64,000 nucleotides of DNA from positions 36,921,398 to 36,985,397 of the forward strand of contig OX246743.1 of the NCBI GenBank assembly GCA_945910005.1. Reading direction: 5' to 3'. Source of the stretch: Isoperla grammatica. Taxonomy: Eukaryota > Arthropoda > Insecta > Plecoptera > Perlodidae. Each line of letters starts with the position of its first letter. Positions within the stretch are counted from its first letter, which is position 1. The translations under genes and the position numbers were made by a program. Under the pieces are notes generated by a model. That model was not told the origin of the DNA. It saw nothing but the letters and a program-made list of their open reading frames with translations, and ran no database searches. Positions 34,993 through 46,445 of the stretch are shown piece after piece.

Positions 34993-35164
34993 ACAATTGA
35001 GGGTCAGTTTCACGATGCCTTAATCCTGCGATTTTCTGTTAATCGGAGATCAAAAATGGCGCCCGGTAGAATCCACCGTACATTTTGTATTTAATGTTTG
35101 TTAAAGCCATGGTAACCAATCCGATATTAGTAAATCGGCTGATTAAAAAGTTTTGTAAATTCGA
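34993..35164 (+). mobile_element. MITE family F, best-preserved copy
   Basis: Opens GGGTCAGTTTCACGATGCC and ends with the imperfect inverse AAGTTTTGTAAATTCGAACC. Interior words GTTAATCGGAGAT, GTTTGTTAAAGCCATGGTAA and CGGCTGATTAAAAAG recur at 47965-48117 and, inverted, at 4828-4926. Confidence 0.65.
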
Positions 35165-37021
35165 ACCTAAGAAAACAATGTAAATTTATATTTTGATTCT
35201 GTCTTATCCTCTTTTTTTTCTTTTGTACAGTTTGTAAAAGAAGAATTATTTTTAAAGTATTGTTTGTTGAAATATGAAACAAAATTGAGAATCGGATGAA
35301 CTATAGACGCGAAATTAATATTATCACATACGTCTCTGTTAGATAAATTCATTTTCCATCCGTTCAACAGCAAAACTATGAGACTTATGTCGTTGTTACT
35401 GGTATTATCGCTAGTTCCAGCCATCGCACATTACCTAGGGAAATGTCCAATGTACATCGTGTGTTTTTTGGTTTTAAATGACTGTACTAACATTGATATT
35501 AATGGTATAACATTGCAATAACATTTTACCGGCGAGTTACACAATGTTATATCATCAAATATTGTAATGTCAGCCATGAACACGAGTGGGTAGACAACAT
35601 TAATTTGTTTTATCCACCCCGTCGACAAACAGTGGTGTTGATTTTTCTCGCAAATATAATGAGAGTAAATATAAAGTTTATTGTTTATAGAGGACTTTAG
35701 TCCGGTGTTACACTAAACTTAATTCTATAATCTTCAGATTAGTGTCAATGGTTACATTAAACACTGTTATGTTTTCCATCAGGAGCAATGTTTTGTTAAT
35801 TAAACGCTAATCTGATCAGTTTGATTCTAAAAACAAAATAACATTTTGAATAAAATCCGCAAAACAAGTGTAAGGTAAAGATTGATTGATTGATTTTCGA
35901 CTTTATGGTCAGTAAGACCTTCTCTTCCATCCAAACTTGTTAAAATACATAAACATCAAAATATTACCTCGATAAATTAAAATATGGAATTAAATATTAC
36001 ATATTATTATTACAAAACTGTCTTCATATTTATTCTTAGATCTAAATGTATTATATTTATTAAATAAATTTGTCACTATAGGGAGGGAGGGAGGGAGGGA
36101 GGGAGGGAGAATGAACCCCTCCCCCCCCTCCCTCCCCCTTCCCTCATTTTCATTACCACCCACCATGACACCCGTGCGAATAAAACAGTGACCTTGAACT
36201 AGGTTATAGTCACTAGAACCAACATTGAGAATGGTAGCCAGCCAGACATTACAACCGGTGCCAAAAAAAAAAAAAAAAAAAAAACACCCGCATTTTAAAC
36301 CGAGAAACAGTTAAGTAAAACACACATAAATTCACACGCTACAAAACAAAGACGGAGCATTCTTCGCTTTTTAGCATCGACAAAGAAAAAATACTCTCAC
36401 TACTCGAGTGAGTGATAAAATTCAAGCCCCCAACTGCGAGGATTATATTTTGTGTTCTTTATTTTTTTGCAACTTTCGTATACGACAGTCGGAAGAAATA
36501 ACACGGAGGGTTTTATTTATTTATGTCACTCCAAATCTTAGTCAAACAAGGGGCAATTGAACTCTGCGCGACCCCGGCGTCTCTGTGAGGGTCAGGAGTT
36601 AGGGGGGGAGGGGGAGGGGAGGGGAGGGGGGGAGAGAGATTTACCCAACTCTCTTTATTTCGTATGTTTTGCTGAAAGACATCCTAGCCATATCCCGAAT
36701 TCTGGAATGTATCAAATAATGAATTCAATTTTACTATAATGTAGCTAAAATAAACTTAGCCTGTTTTTATGACTTCTAACTAAATATTTTGAGTATCAGC
36801 TTACTTAATTGTTAGGCTTTTGAATGGTGGTTGCATGTTGAAAAGAAAACCCTTTACCAGAGACTTAAATATTTAGTTTAGAGGCATAAGACCGGTCATA
36901 ATACGACACAATTTTTTAAATCATATTTTTTTCCACTGGTTACACTTTTTAAGTTTTGCTACAAACACCATAATATGTGGGAAGAAGTTCACCGCTAGCT
37001 GTACAAAGGGTTTTCTAGTAT
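35165..37021. other. no recognised gene; several simple repeats
   Basis: Contains (GGGA)n at 36081-36109, a C-rich stretch to 36141, a 22-base A run at 36263-36284, and a GGGGA-type tract at 36601-36636. No supported exon. Confidence 0.55.
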
Positions 37022-37164
37022 GGTCCACATCCATAGTCGTCCTCTACCCCTAGGGTCGCTCGTTGTTGCTATGGATTTATTTTCTACATGGGAAATAACA
37101 TACACGAAATTATCTGGCAACAACGGGCGCCACTAGGAGTAGGAGATGACTATGAATTCCAGCC
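37022..37164. mobile_element. MITE H1, diverged copy
   Basis: CATAGTCGTCCTCTACCCCTAG on the left and CTAGGAGTAGGAGATGACTATG on the right are inverted, as in 17124-17270. The internal GTTGCTATGGATTTATTTTC corresponds to the H1 interior on the other strand. Many substitutions indicate an older insertion. Confidence 0.8.
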
Positions 37165-37708
37165 TTTTATTCATGCTCTGGTAAACTGACAATTTGTACC
37201 CTGGGTATACGTTACGAGAGAAGCCTGGATACTAGCCAGGATTTAGCAGGAAACTTGACGTATAGTGCAGAAATTATCCTAGTTTTATCAAAAGTTTTAC
37301 ATAACGTACATCCCATTGTTTATACTGTTAAATATAATTAATATGTACATTTATATTTAGAGCACTCTTCTTTTTACTGTCGCCAAAGACGTTAAACTTG
37401 TAATGCTACATTAGTTCTCCGACAATTACTGTCACCATTAGGATGTGTTTATCTGTAGATACATGAGTACACTAAACCCTGCATCACGGTGGCGAGCTAT
37501 TTTAACATAAAACAACGCTAACGGTTACTCTTAACAATTAAATCGGCCCACCGCGGCGAATTCACAGTTTAATCTCAAACAAACACCGCATTCTTACTTT
37601 TGTGCGACTACATTTTCATGCATGCACATAAAAAACGAAACAACACTTTAATTTGTAAATTAGATAATAAATCGGTTAGTTGAGTTGTGGTCAGATTTTG
37701 GCAGAGTT

Positions 37709-38089
37709 TCAAAAAATAAACTGTGCCAAGTTTAGTTTAGTTTTTTTCGCTTTTTCGCGGAGGTCAATGTCAAGTTTAAGAACATTGGCGAGATTTGTGG
37801 GCGAGAGAGATTTTCTTAGCACGTGAACAATCCATAAGTTCTCGTCGTGTGTAGGTTGAGTCAGGAGGAGTTTATTATCGCAGATAATTCGTGTCGTCGT
37901 TTGTGTCTTCATTATGTTGACTATATTGCTTATTTCTTGTTTGATGTCTATTTTAAGTCTATCACTAGAACCCCCCCCCCCCCCTCGTTCACTATGGTAG
38001 ACTGAACGTTCGCATTTTATCATGGGTAAATGTGACGTTTGTTCTAATTCACCCTGGGTTCGAAATTGGAATGAATATAGAAAAACCAA
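37709..38089 (-). pseudogene. 126-codon open frame of unknown origin
   Basis: The frame starts at 38089 and stops at 37709. Its middle is a glycine run translated from a C homopolymer. The second half (for example KIDIKQEISN, THDENLWIVHVLRKS, DLREKAKKTKLNLAQFIF) has ordinary protein-like composition. I do not recognise the family. Part of it is duplicated in inverted orientation at 38225-38294, and the differences there mostly change amino acids. This argues against selection on either copy. It may be a transposon or captured-gene fragment. Confidence 0.3.
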
Positions 38090-38294
38090 ACTGTTATTTT
38101 ATTAATAATATTTAATAGTGTATTTTTTTTCTTTTACATAAAAAAAATACAACCGCACTGGTACATGAAAAAATACATTAAATATTAATGTATTATGAAA
38201 AGTGTCAGTATAACAGTGAAAGAACTAGTGAAAGACTTAAAATAAACATCAAACAAGAAATAAGCAATAACGTCGACATAATGAAGACACAAAC
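37900..38294. repeat. inverted duplication, ~70-bp arms
   Basis: The reverse complement of 37900-37967 and the plus strand at 38225-38294 match with about five differences. Both read CTAGTGA, AGACTTAAAATA and ACATCAAACAAGAAATAAGC. The arms are about 257 bp apart. Each is open in the frame encoding KQEISN. Confidence 0.85.
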
Positions 38295-38299
38295 GTGTC

Positions 38300-39344
38300 A
38301 GTATAACAGTTGCTATACATATTATGTAAGAATGTTTTCAAAATGTTTTTTTCTGCTAAAACAGGACAATTTTGAAAATATATCGGAGATATTACTTATC
38401 TATAGCATTGTGTATGTGTGGACTGCACGATCTTGAAAACATGTGATACAACTAAAAAAAATTATAGATTATTTTGTATACCATTTAAATATAATGCCAT
38501 AAGTTTTATTTAGATTCTAAAGTTTCCCAAATATCATTAAGAAATCCGTAAATCTGTTTTTTAAAAAATAATTTTTTTTTCAACACGTTATTTATCAGTT
38601 AATAATTATAGTACTGGGTCGAAAGGGTTATAGTAATTGACGGTTCTTCAAAAATGTTTGGTATTAAAAATAAAAGTGCTAAATGTGACAAATCAAATGC
38701 TATTTGCCCCTGCAATTCTTCTTTTTATTTTTATTTCTTCATCGTTCTATACTCTTACTGATGCCATTTAGATGTCACTTATTTTTTTTTTCTTGTATCA
38801 ATACCAAAAAACGCAATTAAAAACAAAAAACTCTTGTGTTCTCGTTGCAGGTTACATTTTACTGAACTTGAAACATAGTTCACGGTAAGTGATACTGATA
38901 GTTGAGTGCATATAGGCGCCTAACTGTTTCTAAACAGCTACATCTGCAGAACACATCTTGACAAAGCATCCGTTCGAACACAATACAGCCTCACAACAAT
39001 GTAAACACACACATCAAGTATAAACAATTAGTAAACGCTTCTGTTCTAGTATTTACGTAAGTCACACATGTTATTTTGAAATTAATATTAATGTAGGGGG
39101 AATGTTTAGAGAGCAAGCCTCCTCGTAGGGACTTGCCAAGCGCCGACATGAAGGACATTCGTTTCTAACATTTTCACTTCAATGGTAGGAATCACAAATC
39201 ACACGCACGCTATTCTACGCAAGGGCAATCTGGCCGATAAGTGGAATTAAAATAAATAGAATAACGTGGATTATCGAAAAAACTATGTACAACGTTAATT
39301 TCATCCGTGAAAACCTAGTCACAACATGTATAATATACATTTAA
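38300..39344. other. no recognised gene
   Basis: AT-rich with several T runs. No bounded repeat or exon is seen. Confidence 0.5.
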
Positions 39345-39598
39345 GGGCCTGGATTCACAAAGATGCCTAACTCTTATTTGTCCAAAGTAAGGCAAATCCT
39401 AACTAGATAAATCAAGATAAATCATGTCGTGGGAGTACTACACATTCACAAATAAAATATTATTAGTTAAATTGTTGATATTTTACTATGTTTTATCTGT
39501 ATGACATTGCATAACGACATATGCGTGATATATATCACTAAGATTTGTTTAAACTAGGACGTCTTAGCACTTAGGCACCTTTGTGAATCTGGGCCCTG
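39345..39598. mobile_element. MITE family M4, copy 2
   Basis: GGGCCTGGATTCACAAAGAT on the left is inverted at the right as TTTGTGAATCTGGGCCCTG. The interior closely follows 8222-8475, including CTAGGACGTCTTAGCACTTA. Confidence 0.85.
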
Positions 39599-40201
39599 TA
39601 GCGTAGCAATTTTGTTTGGCGCATATGACTAAAAGGTCCTAATTTAAAATAAAACTGAGTACTTGTGCGCGCTATAAATAAATACAACAATTTGAAAGAA
39701 AAATTGAACCTTACGTTCATAGACTTCCATTCTGTTATTTTAACTGATTCCTTTCTCATCCTTTCTAGTGGCTCTTTCCTTACCCGCTCCTACAACAATG
39801 CATCATGCCATCCTCATTCACAGCCACAAGTTTTACACAAAAACCCTCCCCTAATCTTCTGCCCTTAAGACAAAGACCACCCTGTTATTAATGGTACTAA
39901 AACGTGCGATAACTATCACCTTAAGATAATGTAAACCTTTACCCTCTGTTATTAAAGCGAACCGCGAGTGATTTTTAGACGCACACAATTAAATACATTT
40001 TCAATTAAACCACTCCTTCGTTATATATAAATAAATTAATGTATATTTATTTTTAAATAGTTTTGTTTTAGAGTGGCTAGTTTTGTTGTTATGATAAATT
40101 GGTTGTATGCACGCATGCGTATTAGCTGCACGAGTTATGGGGTGGGTCACAGCCGCAGGGCTTACGTACCCTTGTTTCGGGTGAAATACTGTCTGATAGG
40201 A

Positions 40202-40238
40202 CCAAGGAGGTTGTATATAGTGTATACAACCTCCTTGG
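40202..40238. repeat. perfect 16-bp hairpin with 5-nt loop
   Basis: CCAAGGAGGTTGTATA (40202-40217) is the exact reverse complement of 40223-40238, around the loop TAGTG. GATAGGA occurs on both sides (40195-40201 and 40238-40244). The perfect pairing implies recent formation or selection. It has no U tract, so it is not a terminator of Rho-independent type. Confidence 0.9.
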
Positions 40239-40244
40239 ATAGGA

Positions 40245-41939
40245 CAGATATTTAGGGTTGCCCAGCATTGTCAAAGTTTCGTTAAGATTCAATATGTATT
40301 TATTTGTTGTTTATTATCACATCAGATTTTATCACCGATAAAAGTAATAAAATGTATTTGTGTAATAAAAATTATAAGTTCACTATGTGAGTATGTTGTA
40401 GTATTATTCCTCCTTTAATATTCATTTTTCAATGCAGGGTGTTTAATTCAAAGGACATTTTATAATGCGTTTGATTGTAACACTGAAATTATCTGAAATA
40501 CGAAACAATTTTAATTTGATCTCTATGCGAAATTGGTATTTTCGGTTTCAACTCTTCAACACTATCAAACTATTGTTACAGTATGAAACTAGTTACTTGG
40601 TTTAGTAAAAACAAATACACCAACGACTACCATACCATTACCATTGTGTTTATAACACCTTTTAAACTCAATGACACTACCATTCTTTAAATGTGTTGTT
40701 AATTTTATCGTTTATTTGATTTATTATCTAATTTCAAAACAAACCATAAAACGTAGAAACACGTGTGAAGGTAAATCGATAAGGCTATTGATGTTTTAGC
40801 TGTCTGCGGTTTTCTTCCGTATAACAATGGCTCCTTCCTTCGACTGGTTGTTTTGTGTGGGTTTACGGCCTCAACATTTTGCATTCGTTGTATCGGTTGA
40901 ATGGCATGACACATCTTCAAGACGGTTATCGTTTTGACTAGACGACACTGGCTCACTATTACTGCTTACGTCATATGACGTCTTTCGAATCAGGCCCATC
41001 TACATCGCGGGGGTCGTCATAAAGGGAGTCCAGCAAGGGAGGGCAGTGGGGGGTGACATCTGCAGTAGGACAGTGGGGGAGGGTGGGAGGGGAGGTACAG
41101 GTTGGTGGGCATTTGGATCGCAAAGAGGAGTAGGGAAAGAGGAAGAGGCTCTTCAGAGGAGGAGGAGATTGAAGAAGAGGTTAGTGAAAGAAGGAAGAGG
41201 AAACATGATGAAGGCGACGTGAGATGAACAGAAGGACGAAAAACGCGACAGCCCTCTTTGCGGGCACCGGTCACCATGAGGAGGGCCCCCACCATTGGGT
41301 TTCAAACCCAATGCCCCCACAGTGATTCACAGGCTCAAGACAGAGCCATATATAGTTCTATTAAAGACAAGTGGATGAATGACGATTTAACATTTTTCGT
41401 GTTTATCTTTTACATTTCCTTGACACATCCACATAATTCTTGTCAGCAAAATAGGCACCGATATAAACGAGACGAAATACCAAAACGCTTCTCATAAATC
41501 GTTACGATAATATTTTGGCGCTTAGATTCAAACAGCTGATGAAGATTCAGTTGGCGATGCGTCCGCTATCTGGCAACGAAAGTTAGAACTGCCGCAGACC
41601 GTTTTACAGCTTCGACGGTTCGGTTAGTTAGTGCAGTGTTCAGACGGTAAGAGTGGCACGCTTGAATATAAGTCGAAGTATTTATTCTCTATTTTCGCTA
41701 TTTTCTTTTCGAGTGTAGAAGGGGCATAATGCATGATAATTAGCTCGGTTTCCCCCTTCCCACTAACCCCAATGGGGCGCCAATGTAACTTACTTCCAAT
41801 GGCGAATGGCGTACGAGCAACGAACAAATGCTTTACTGCAATAATCTAATACGAACGTATCAGCAAAACAAATTAAATACACAAGTTTATAAATATTGTG
41901 AATATCTATATCCACTTACGAATACTCCATCATATTTAG
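40245..41939. other. no assigned gene; GC-rich block at 41016-41320
   Basis: Purine-rich sequence at 41110-41225 has a frame reading RERGRGSSEEEEIEEEVSER, with stops close on either side. A 10-bp palindrome (CATTGGGTTT and its inverse about one base) lies at 41293-41313. At 41600-41650 a C/G-richer segment with GTTCAGACGGTAAGA looks like an initiator followed by a splice donor, without further support. Confidence 0.4.
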
Positions 41940-42130
41940 CCGACCGCGTTGGCTATGCGATAGTTAGTTATAGATCATGCGGTAGATACTAAGCGTGAGA
42001 GTCATAAGAATGTGGATTCGAATCCACCAGAAGACGTGGTTTTTGTAATTGTCCTTCATCTTCATCTGTCACCCCTTATTATCTCGAATATCATTATTAA
42101 AATAATAGAGACGTAATCTAACACCACATA
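41940..42130 (+). mobile_element. tRNA-derived SINE (family D) remnant
   Basis: TTGGCTATGCGATAGTTAG and GTGGATTCGAATCCACC give A- and B-box matches. The latter folds as a T arm (GTGGA/TCCAC). The anticodon arm and acceptor stem do not close. An ATTATTAAAATAATAG end follows. Confidence 0.55.
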
Positions 42131-42555
42131 CAACTAATAATTATACACTTTGTAGAGATCTACAATCCGTTATCTGTTTTGGCACTAATCGGTGTGAGTT
42201 TTTAGACACACAGATTACTTGGAGTGGCTTAATTCTAAATATGTCACTTATCAAAATGTTGTCACTCACATTCCCTCTGCTTGGCGTTCTTTGCAGTGGA
42301 TCCTGGGTCAGCTGCTCCATTGTGAGTGTTCAACTGCACAGCACTACAACTGTAACTGTTTGCGAGTGTAAGGCTAGACCTCCCAGCGGTGAGTGAAGGG
42401 CACGGGACTGTACAACTCTTCCACAGTCCGCAAGCTGGCCACGATGAGCTGTCATCGTTTGGGGGTGTTGTTGTTGTATATGGCTCAAAGTTCGTCAATA
42501 CCCTAGCGGAGATTCGGTCAAGTCAGCTCGTCTCATTTAGTGAGGTATTTGGTCT

Positions 42556-42820
42556 CATGGACATGAAACCCATAGAGGTGGCTCAGCGGTAAGACGCGAG
42601 ACTCTAATTCGGGAGGTCGCCGGTTCGATTCGGCCACCGGCAGTCCTGACTGAAGGGGTTTTCCGAGGTTTTCCTCAGTCGTAAAGGCAAATGCTGGGAT
42701 TAATAGCCCTCGGACATTCCTTCCCAACTATCCGAACACTTTAATAACCTAGTTATAGTCACCTGAAGAGGGGCACATCGGGTAAAGCTGGTGTGCACCC
42801 TAGACCGAGTATTCCTACAA
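42556..42820 (+). mobile_element. tRNA-derived SINE family A, copy 1
   Basis: The A box TGGCTCAGCGG is at 42579-42589 and the B box GGTTCGATTC at 42622-42631. The head closes with GCCACCGGCAGTCC. The body contains GAGGTTTTCCTCAGTCGTAA and CCCTCGGACATTCCTTCCC. It ends TATTCCTACAAAA and runs into an ATT microsatellite, the usual tail of the family. Confidence 0.9.
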
Positions 42821-42821
42821 A

Positions 42822-42853
42822 AATTATTATTATTATTATTGTTATTATTATTA

Positions 42854-42924
<71 letters not shown>
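42822..42924 (+). repeat. (ATT)n microsatellite, SINE tail
   Basis: About 34 ATT units with rare interruptions (GTT, ATC). It begins directly at the 3' end of SINE copy 1, so it probably grew from that element's short tail. Confidence 0.95.
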
Positions 42925-42943
42925 TAGTCAAGTATATTAGGTA

Positions 42944-43220
42944 TCATGGACATGAAACCGATAGAGGTGGCTCAGCGGTAAGACGCGAGACTGATTCGGG
43001 AGGTCGCCGGTTTGATTCCGGCCACCGGCAGTCCTGACTGAAGGGGTTTCCGAGGTTTTCCTGAGTCGTAAAGGCGAATGCTGGGACTCAGTCCTACTAA
43101 TTCAGCCCTCGGACATTCCTTCCCAACTATTCAAACACTATAATAACCTAGTTAGTCAGCTGAAGAGGGGCACAACCGGTAAACCTGGTGTGCACCCTAT
43201 AACGGGTATTCCTACGAAAA
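42944..43220 (+). mobile_element. tRNA-derived SINE family A, copy 2
   Basis: Nearly identical to copy 1, with the A box at 42968-42978 and the B box GGTTTGATTCC at 43009-43019. Even the sequence before the head (TCATGGACATGAAACC) is shared, so that segment belongs to the element or the pair arose by duplication. It ends GTATTCCTACGAAAAGTT with hardly any tail. Confidence 0.9.
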
Positions 43221-43339
43221 GTTATTTATTATGGGCATGAATATCGCCAATCTCGTGCACTCACTACAAAAACTGATTTGTTAATTCAACATGCAACTCC
43301 TTAATGCAAAAATAATTTAAGTAATCTGTTTGGTGGCCT

Positions 43340-43605
43340 GTCTAGACCCGGGGTAGAATAAGCCCAGAGTGACTCTGCTAGTCGTAAGAGGCGACGAAAG
43401 AAGACACTATCCCATTCCCCCCCTGATGATTCGTCATCCCACTTGGCCCTGCCATCCCTTGCTGGACACCCGTATGACGTACAATGGATCTAACTCGGAC
43501 GTGGCTTTTTTCATCATCTGCATTGTCACCCACTCATCGTCTCGATTAGCCATTGTTGCACACATATGAGACGTTAAGCCTCATTAATCAATCATCTTCT
43601 GTTTG
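43340..43605 (+). mobile_element. dispersed element R with the shared tail
   Basis: The head CCCGGGGTAGAATAAGCCC, then AGAGTGACTCTGCTAGTCG, also occurs at 10812-10876. The end CACCCACTCATCGTCTCGAT, ATATGAGACGTTAAGCC, AATCAATCATC also occurs at 19240-19305 and, on the other strand, at 19505-19600. About 265 bp and non-coding. Confidence 0.7.
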
Positions 43606-46010
43606 ATATTTTGACTGTTAAAGCCAGAATTGGTTTTGACAGATCAATTCATTTGTTTTACTGAGAGGCTCTCCCATTTGAATAACATGTGATTTTTAAA
43701 ATTGTGGAAATGGATGCGACGACCTTACTTCGGAGTTCGACGAGGCCTCGCCAGGGGATTTAAAGACCCTGTATTATTCATTCACAAGATAAAGGTGAGT
43801 TGTTTGATGATTCACAAGGGATTATGAATTATCAATCCCTGTGGTCTCCCGGTATGTATAGAAAACCTGGGATGGATTTCGAGTCAGAGTTGAGTTTTTA
43901 ATTTCTTGATTCCAAAACAAATCCACCCACGAGAGTGTTTATCGAATAAAGAATGCTTGATTCTGTCATTGTTCACAGAATTCATGTTGTCTATATTTTT
44001 TGTAGGAATACCTGCTCTACATAGAAAATATCAGAGTTGTATGGCGTACCCATTTTCAGGTGGCTAACTGGACGTATTAACTAATTTGTATTTCAATAGT
44101 TTCTAAGATATGGGGAAAGCTGCTATAGTAGGACTCATCTAATTATTTTTACACATAATGGAAGAAAACCTTGGACAACCTTTAGTCGTGACATGATTGC
44201 TTGTGACCGGAATCGAACCGGCGACTTCTCGAAGTAGAGGTTTGCATATAACCACCTATGACGCGTCTATCAGTTTGTACTATGACTACTACGACTATGT
44301 ACTATGATTGTATTATAAGTGTGATTCTCTGTTATGTGGTTGCGAAAATTCCCCTCAATCATGTTAAAAACATAGTATTATGTAGGATTGGTAATTGAAT
44401 CTGTAAAGTAGTATTGACTCAAAATTGCGCAAAATACCTTGCACAGCTTACAGCGAGGATACTGAAACTATGGCCCGTGAGTCAAATGCGGTACACTGAA
44501 TCCTCGAGAGGAAATCCAAACAAGGAAAATAATTTGTTTAATAGTTAAATGCCTTGCCCACATTTATTATGAATATTATCAGTGTCCGATCGCCAGGTGA
44601 GGCAATTGAGGCTGAGTCTCATCAAGGAATCTGCAATTTATCACTCATATTCACTTTGTTTTTAGAGTTATACTTATATCTTGTATCTGTCAAAGCGAAT
44701 AAATAATATTTCATTACATTACACTATTATATTATTGATGTATTATTATTGACTTAGTATTGAGTAGTATTGACGAAATCCTTTTTTATAATGGTATCTC
44801 TTTTATACTATGCCTTATCAGTTAAATTGTGTCACATCCGCTATACCTGTAATTATTTATTATGCTAAATAAATGTATTCTTTGCGACGTGAAGCAAACT
44901 TGCCACTTCTTTCAGAGGTTGAGATGTATCCATACGTTTAGTTCACTGACAGAATACAGAAAACTATTGTACCAATAAGGAAGATTACAATATTTCTGCA
45001 TACATATTAATGTCGGGAATAAGCTTAGTTATGCTCCTGTATGAAACTTTAAACAAGGATTCCCAATAGCCTCGAAATCACTCCTTATTTGGTGAAATTG
45101 TGAACTCTTTATCGGAAAAATGTTTACACTAATGAAAACTCAAAACTATCTATACTTTGCAAGATAACTACACTTGAAAGGATAATCGTCGGATACTTAT
45201 ACTTATTTTATATTAATAATAAAAACACAGCATTCTACACAATATTATATTCTTAATTTTTGGTCCAGGTCTTGAGTGAGAATCTCCAGATGCAGCATTG
45301 TTTCTAATATTTGACCAGGAAGGATGGGAGATATCAAATTACTGTGAACTAACGACAAATACAATTTTATTTTGGAATCTATTTATTCGTAAATACAATA
45401 CAATAAACAAGCTAAATTACAAGATTACAAACTGAAAGGTAAATTATGCTAACTTTATACAGTGATATTACTATTTATACATATTATATTACACATTACA
45501 CTAATCAGGAAATAGTATTAAAATCATTAGTTGTTGATATAATGGCCCTGTCTTGTGCAAAGTCCTCAGAGTACATTTTACTATTCAACTGTAACATTGT
45601 CTTTTGTATACATATTGGTAACATTTCATGTAATTTATGTTTACAGTACAGGTAAAGTTTGACTCAGTTTGTTTGCTGTACACATTAATATTGTGAATAA
45701 CTGAACATATCTTGGGTTCACCATATCTACTCAAATGTAAGCCGCACTGCACTTTTAAAATACTATACTAAAACTCAAATGTAAAATATAGTTTTTCTTG
45801 CTGATTTAGAAACACAATAGTTTATATGAGGCACTTCAGTGATTCAATGTTAGTCTCAAAATCCATGTTCAGCCTATTGTGAATATGCGTAGATTTGTTT
45901 CTCCAAAAAAAAACTGCATATTTAATAAATAAAAAATGTCAGCAAGAACGATGCATACATATATATGTTATTATATGTTTTTTTCAATATTGTTGCTATT
46001 CATTTTAACT
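43606..46010. other. no recognised gene; SINE remnant at ~44.2 kb
   Basis: On the minus strand at 44150-44265, CGCCGGTTCGATTCCGGTCAC gives a B box like that of SINE family A, with a decayed body. The rest is AT-rich and precedes the likely end of the Rho-GEF transcript. Confidence 0.45.
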
Positions 46011-46016
46011 TTTATT
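46011..46016 (-). promoter_or_regulatory. candidate poly-A signal of the Rho-GEF gene
   Basis: AATAAA on the minus strand, about 300 bp past the stop codon at 46314-46316. It is the first consensus signal I see downstream. Others lie further on, near 45370-45390. Confidence 0.4.
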
Positions 46017-46313
46017 TAAAAAAAGTCAGTGATATGTAACGTCTTTCGAATTTTTAACAGTTCTTTTCACTTGAATTGAACTTGGCAGAGAAATCCATTT
46101 CACAATATTTCACTTAACGGTCCTACCAAAACAAATATTTTAATATATACATAGAATATTCTATGGTAGAAGCGTAGGTTACAAAGTAAACAATATATTC
46201 TGGAGACTTGTAGACAGTATTTGGGCCACTACGATGTTTTAAGGAAACCGTTTGTTTGTAGATATCACAGCAGCTTGAAAGTCCAATCCCTGGGCTTGAG
46301 ATTAGCCAGGGCG

Positions 46314-46445
46314 TCAGTTCCTGGTCAACATGCCGTTGATCATGATGTTTGCCAGGGCGTTGCGTCTCCGCCTCCAAGCGCCCAGGCCCTGGGAATGGAA
46401 TTGCAGTTGGTGGTACCACAGCTTGGTCCGATCGCTGTCTTCAGC
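46314..46445 (-). CDS. Rho-GEF exon F: PH helix, C-terminus and stop
   Basis: Forty-three codons plus TGA. The acceptor is TTCTTCCAG. EDSDRTKLWYHQLQFHSQ holds the tryptophan typical of the closing PH helix. After it come GAWRRRRNALANIMINGML and the end T-R-N. Confidence 0.92.
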   Translation of the reverse strand, partial: AEDSDRTKLWYHQLQFHSQGLGAWRRRRNALANIMINGMLTRN

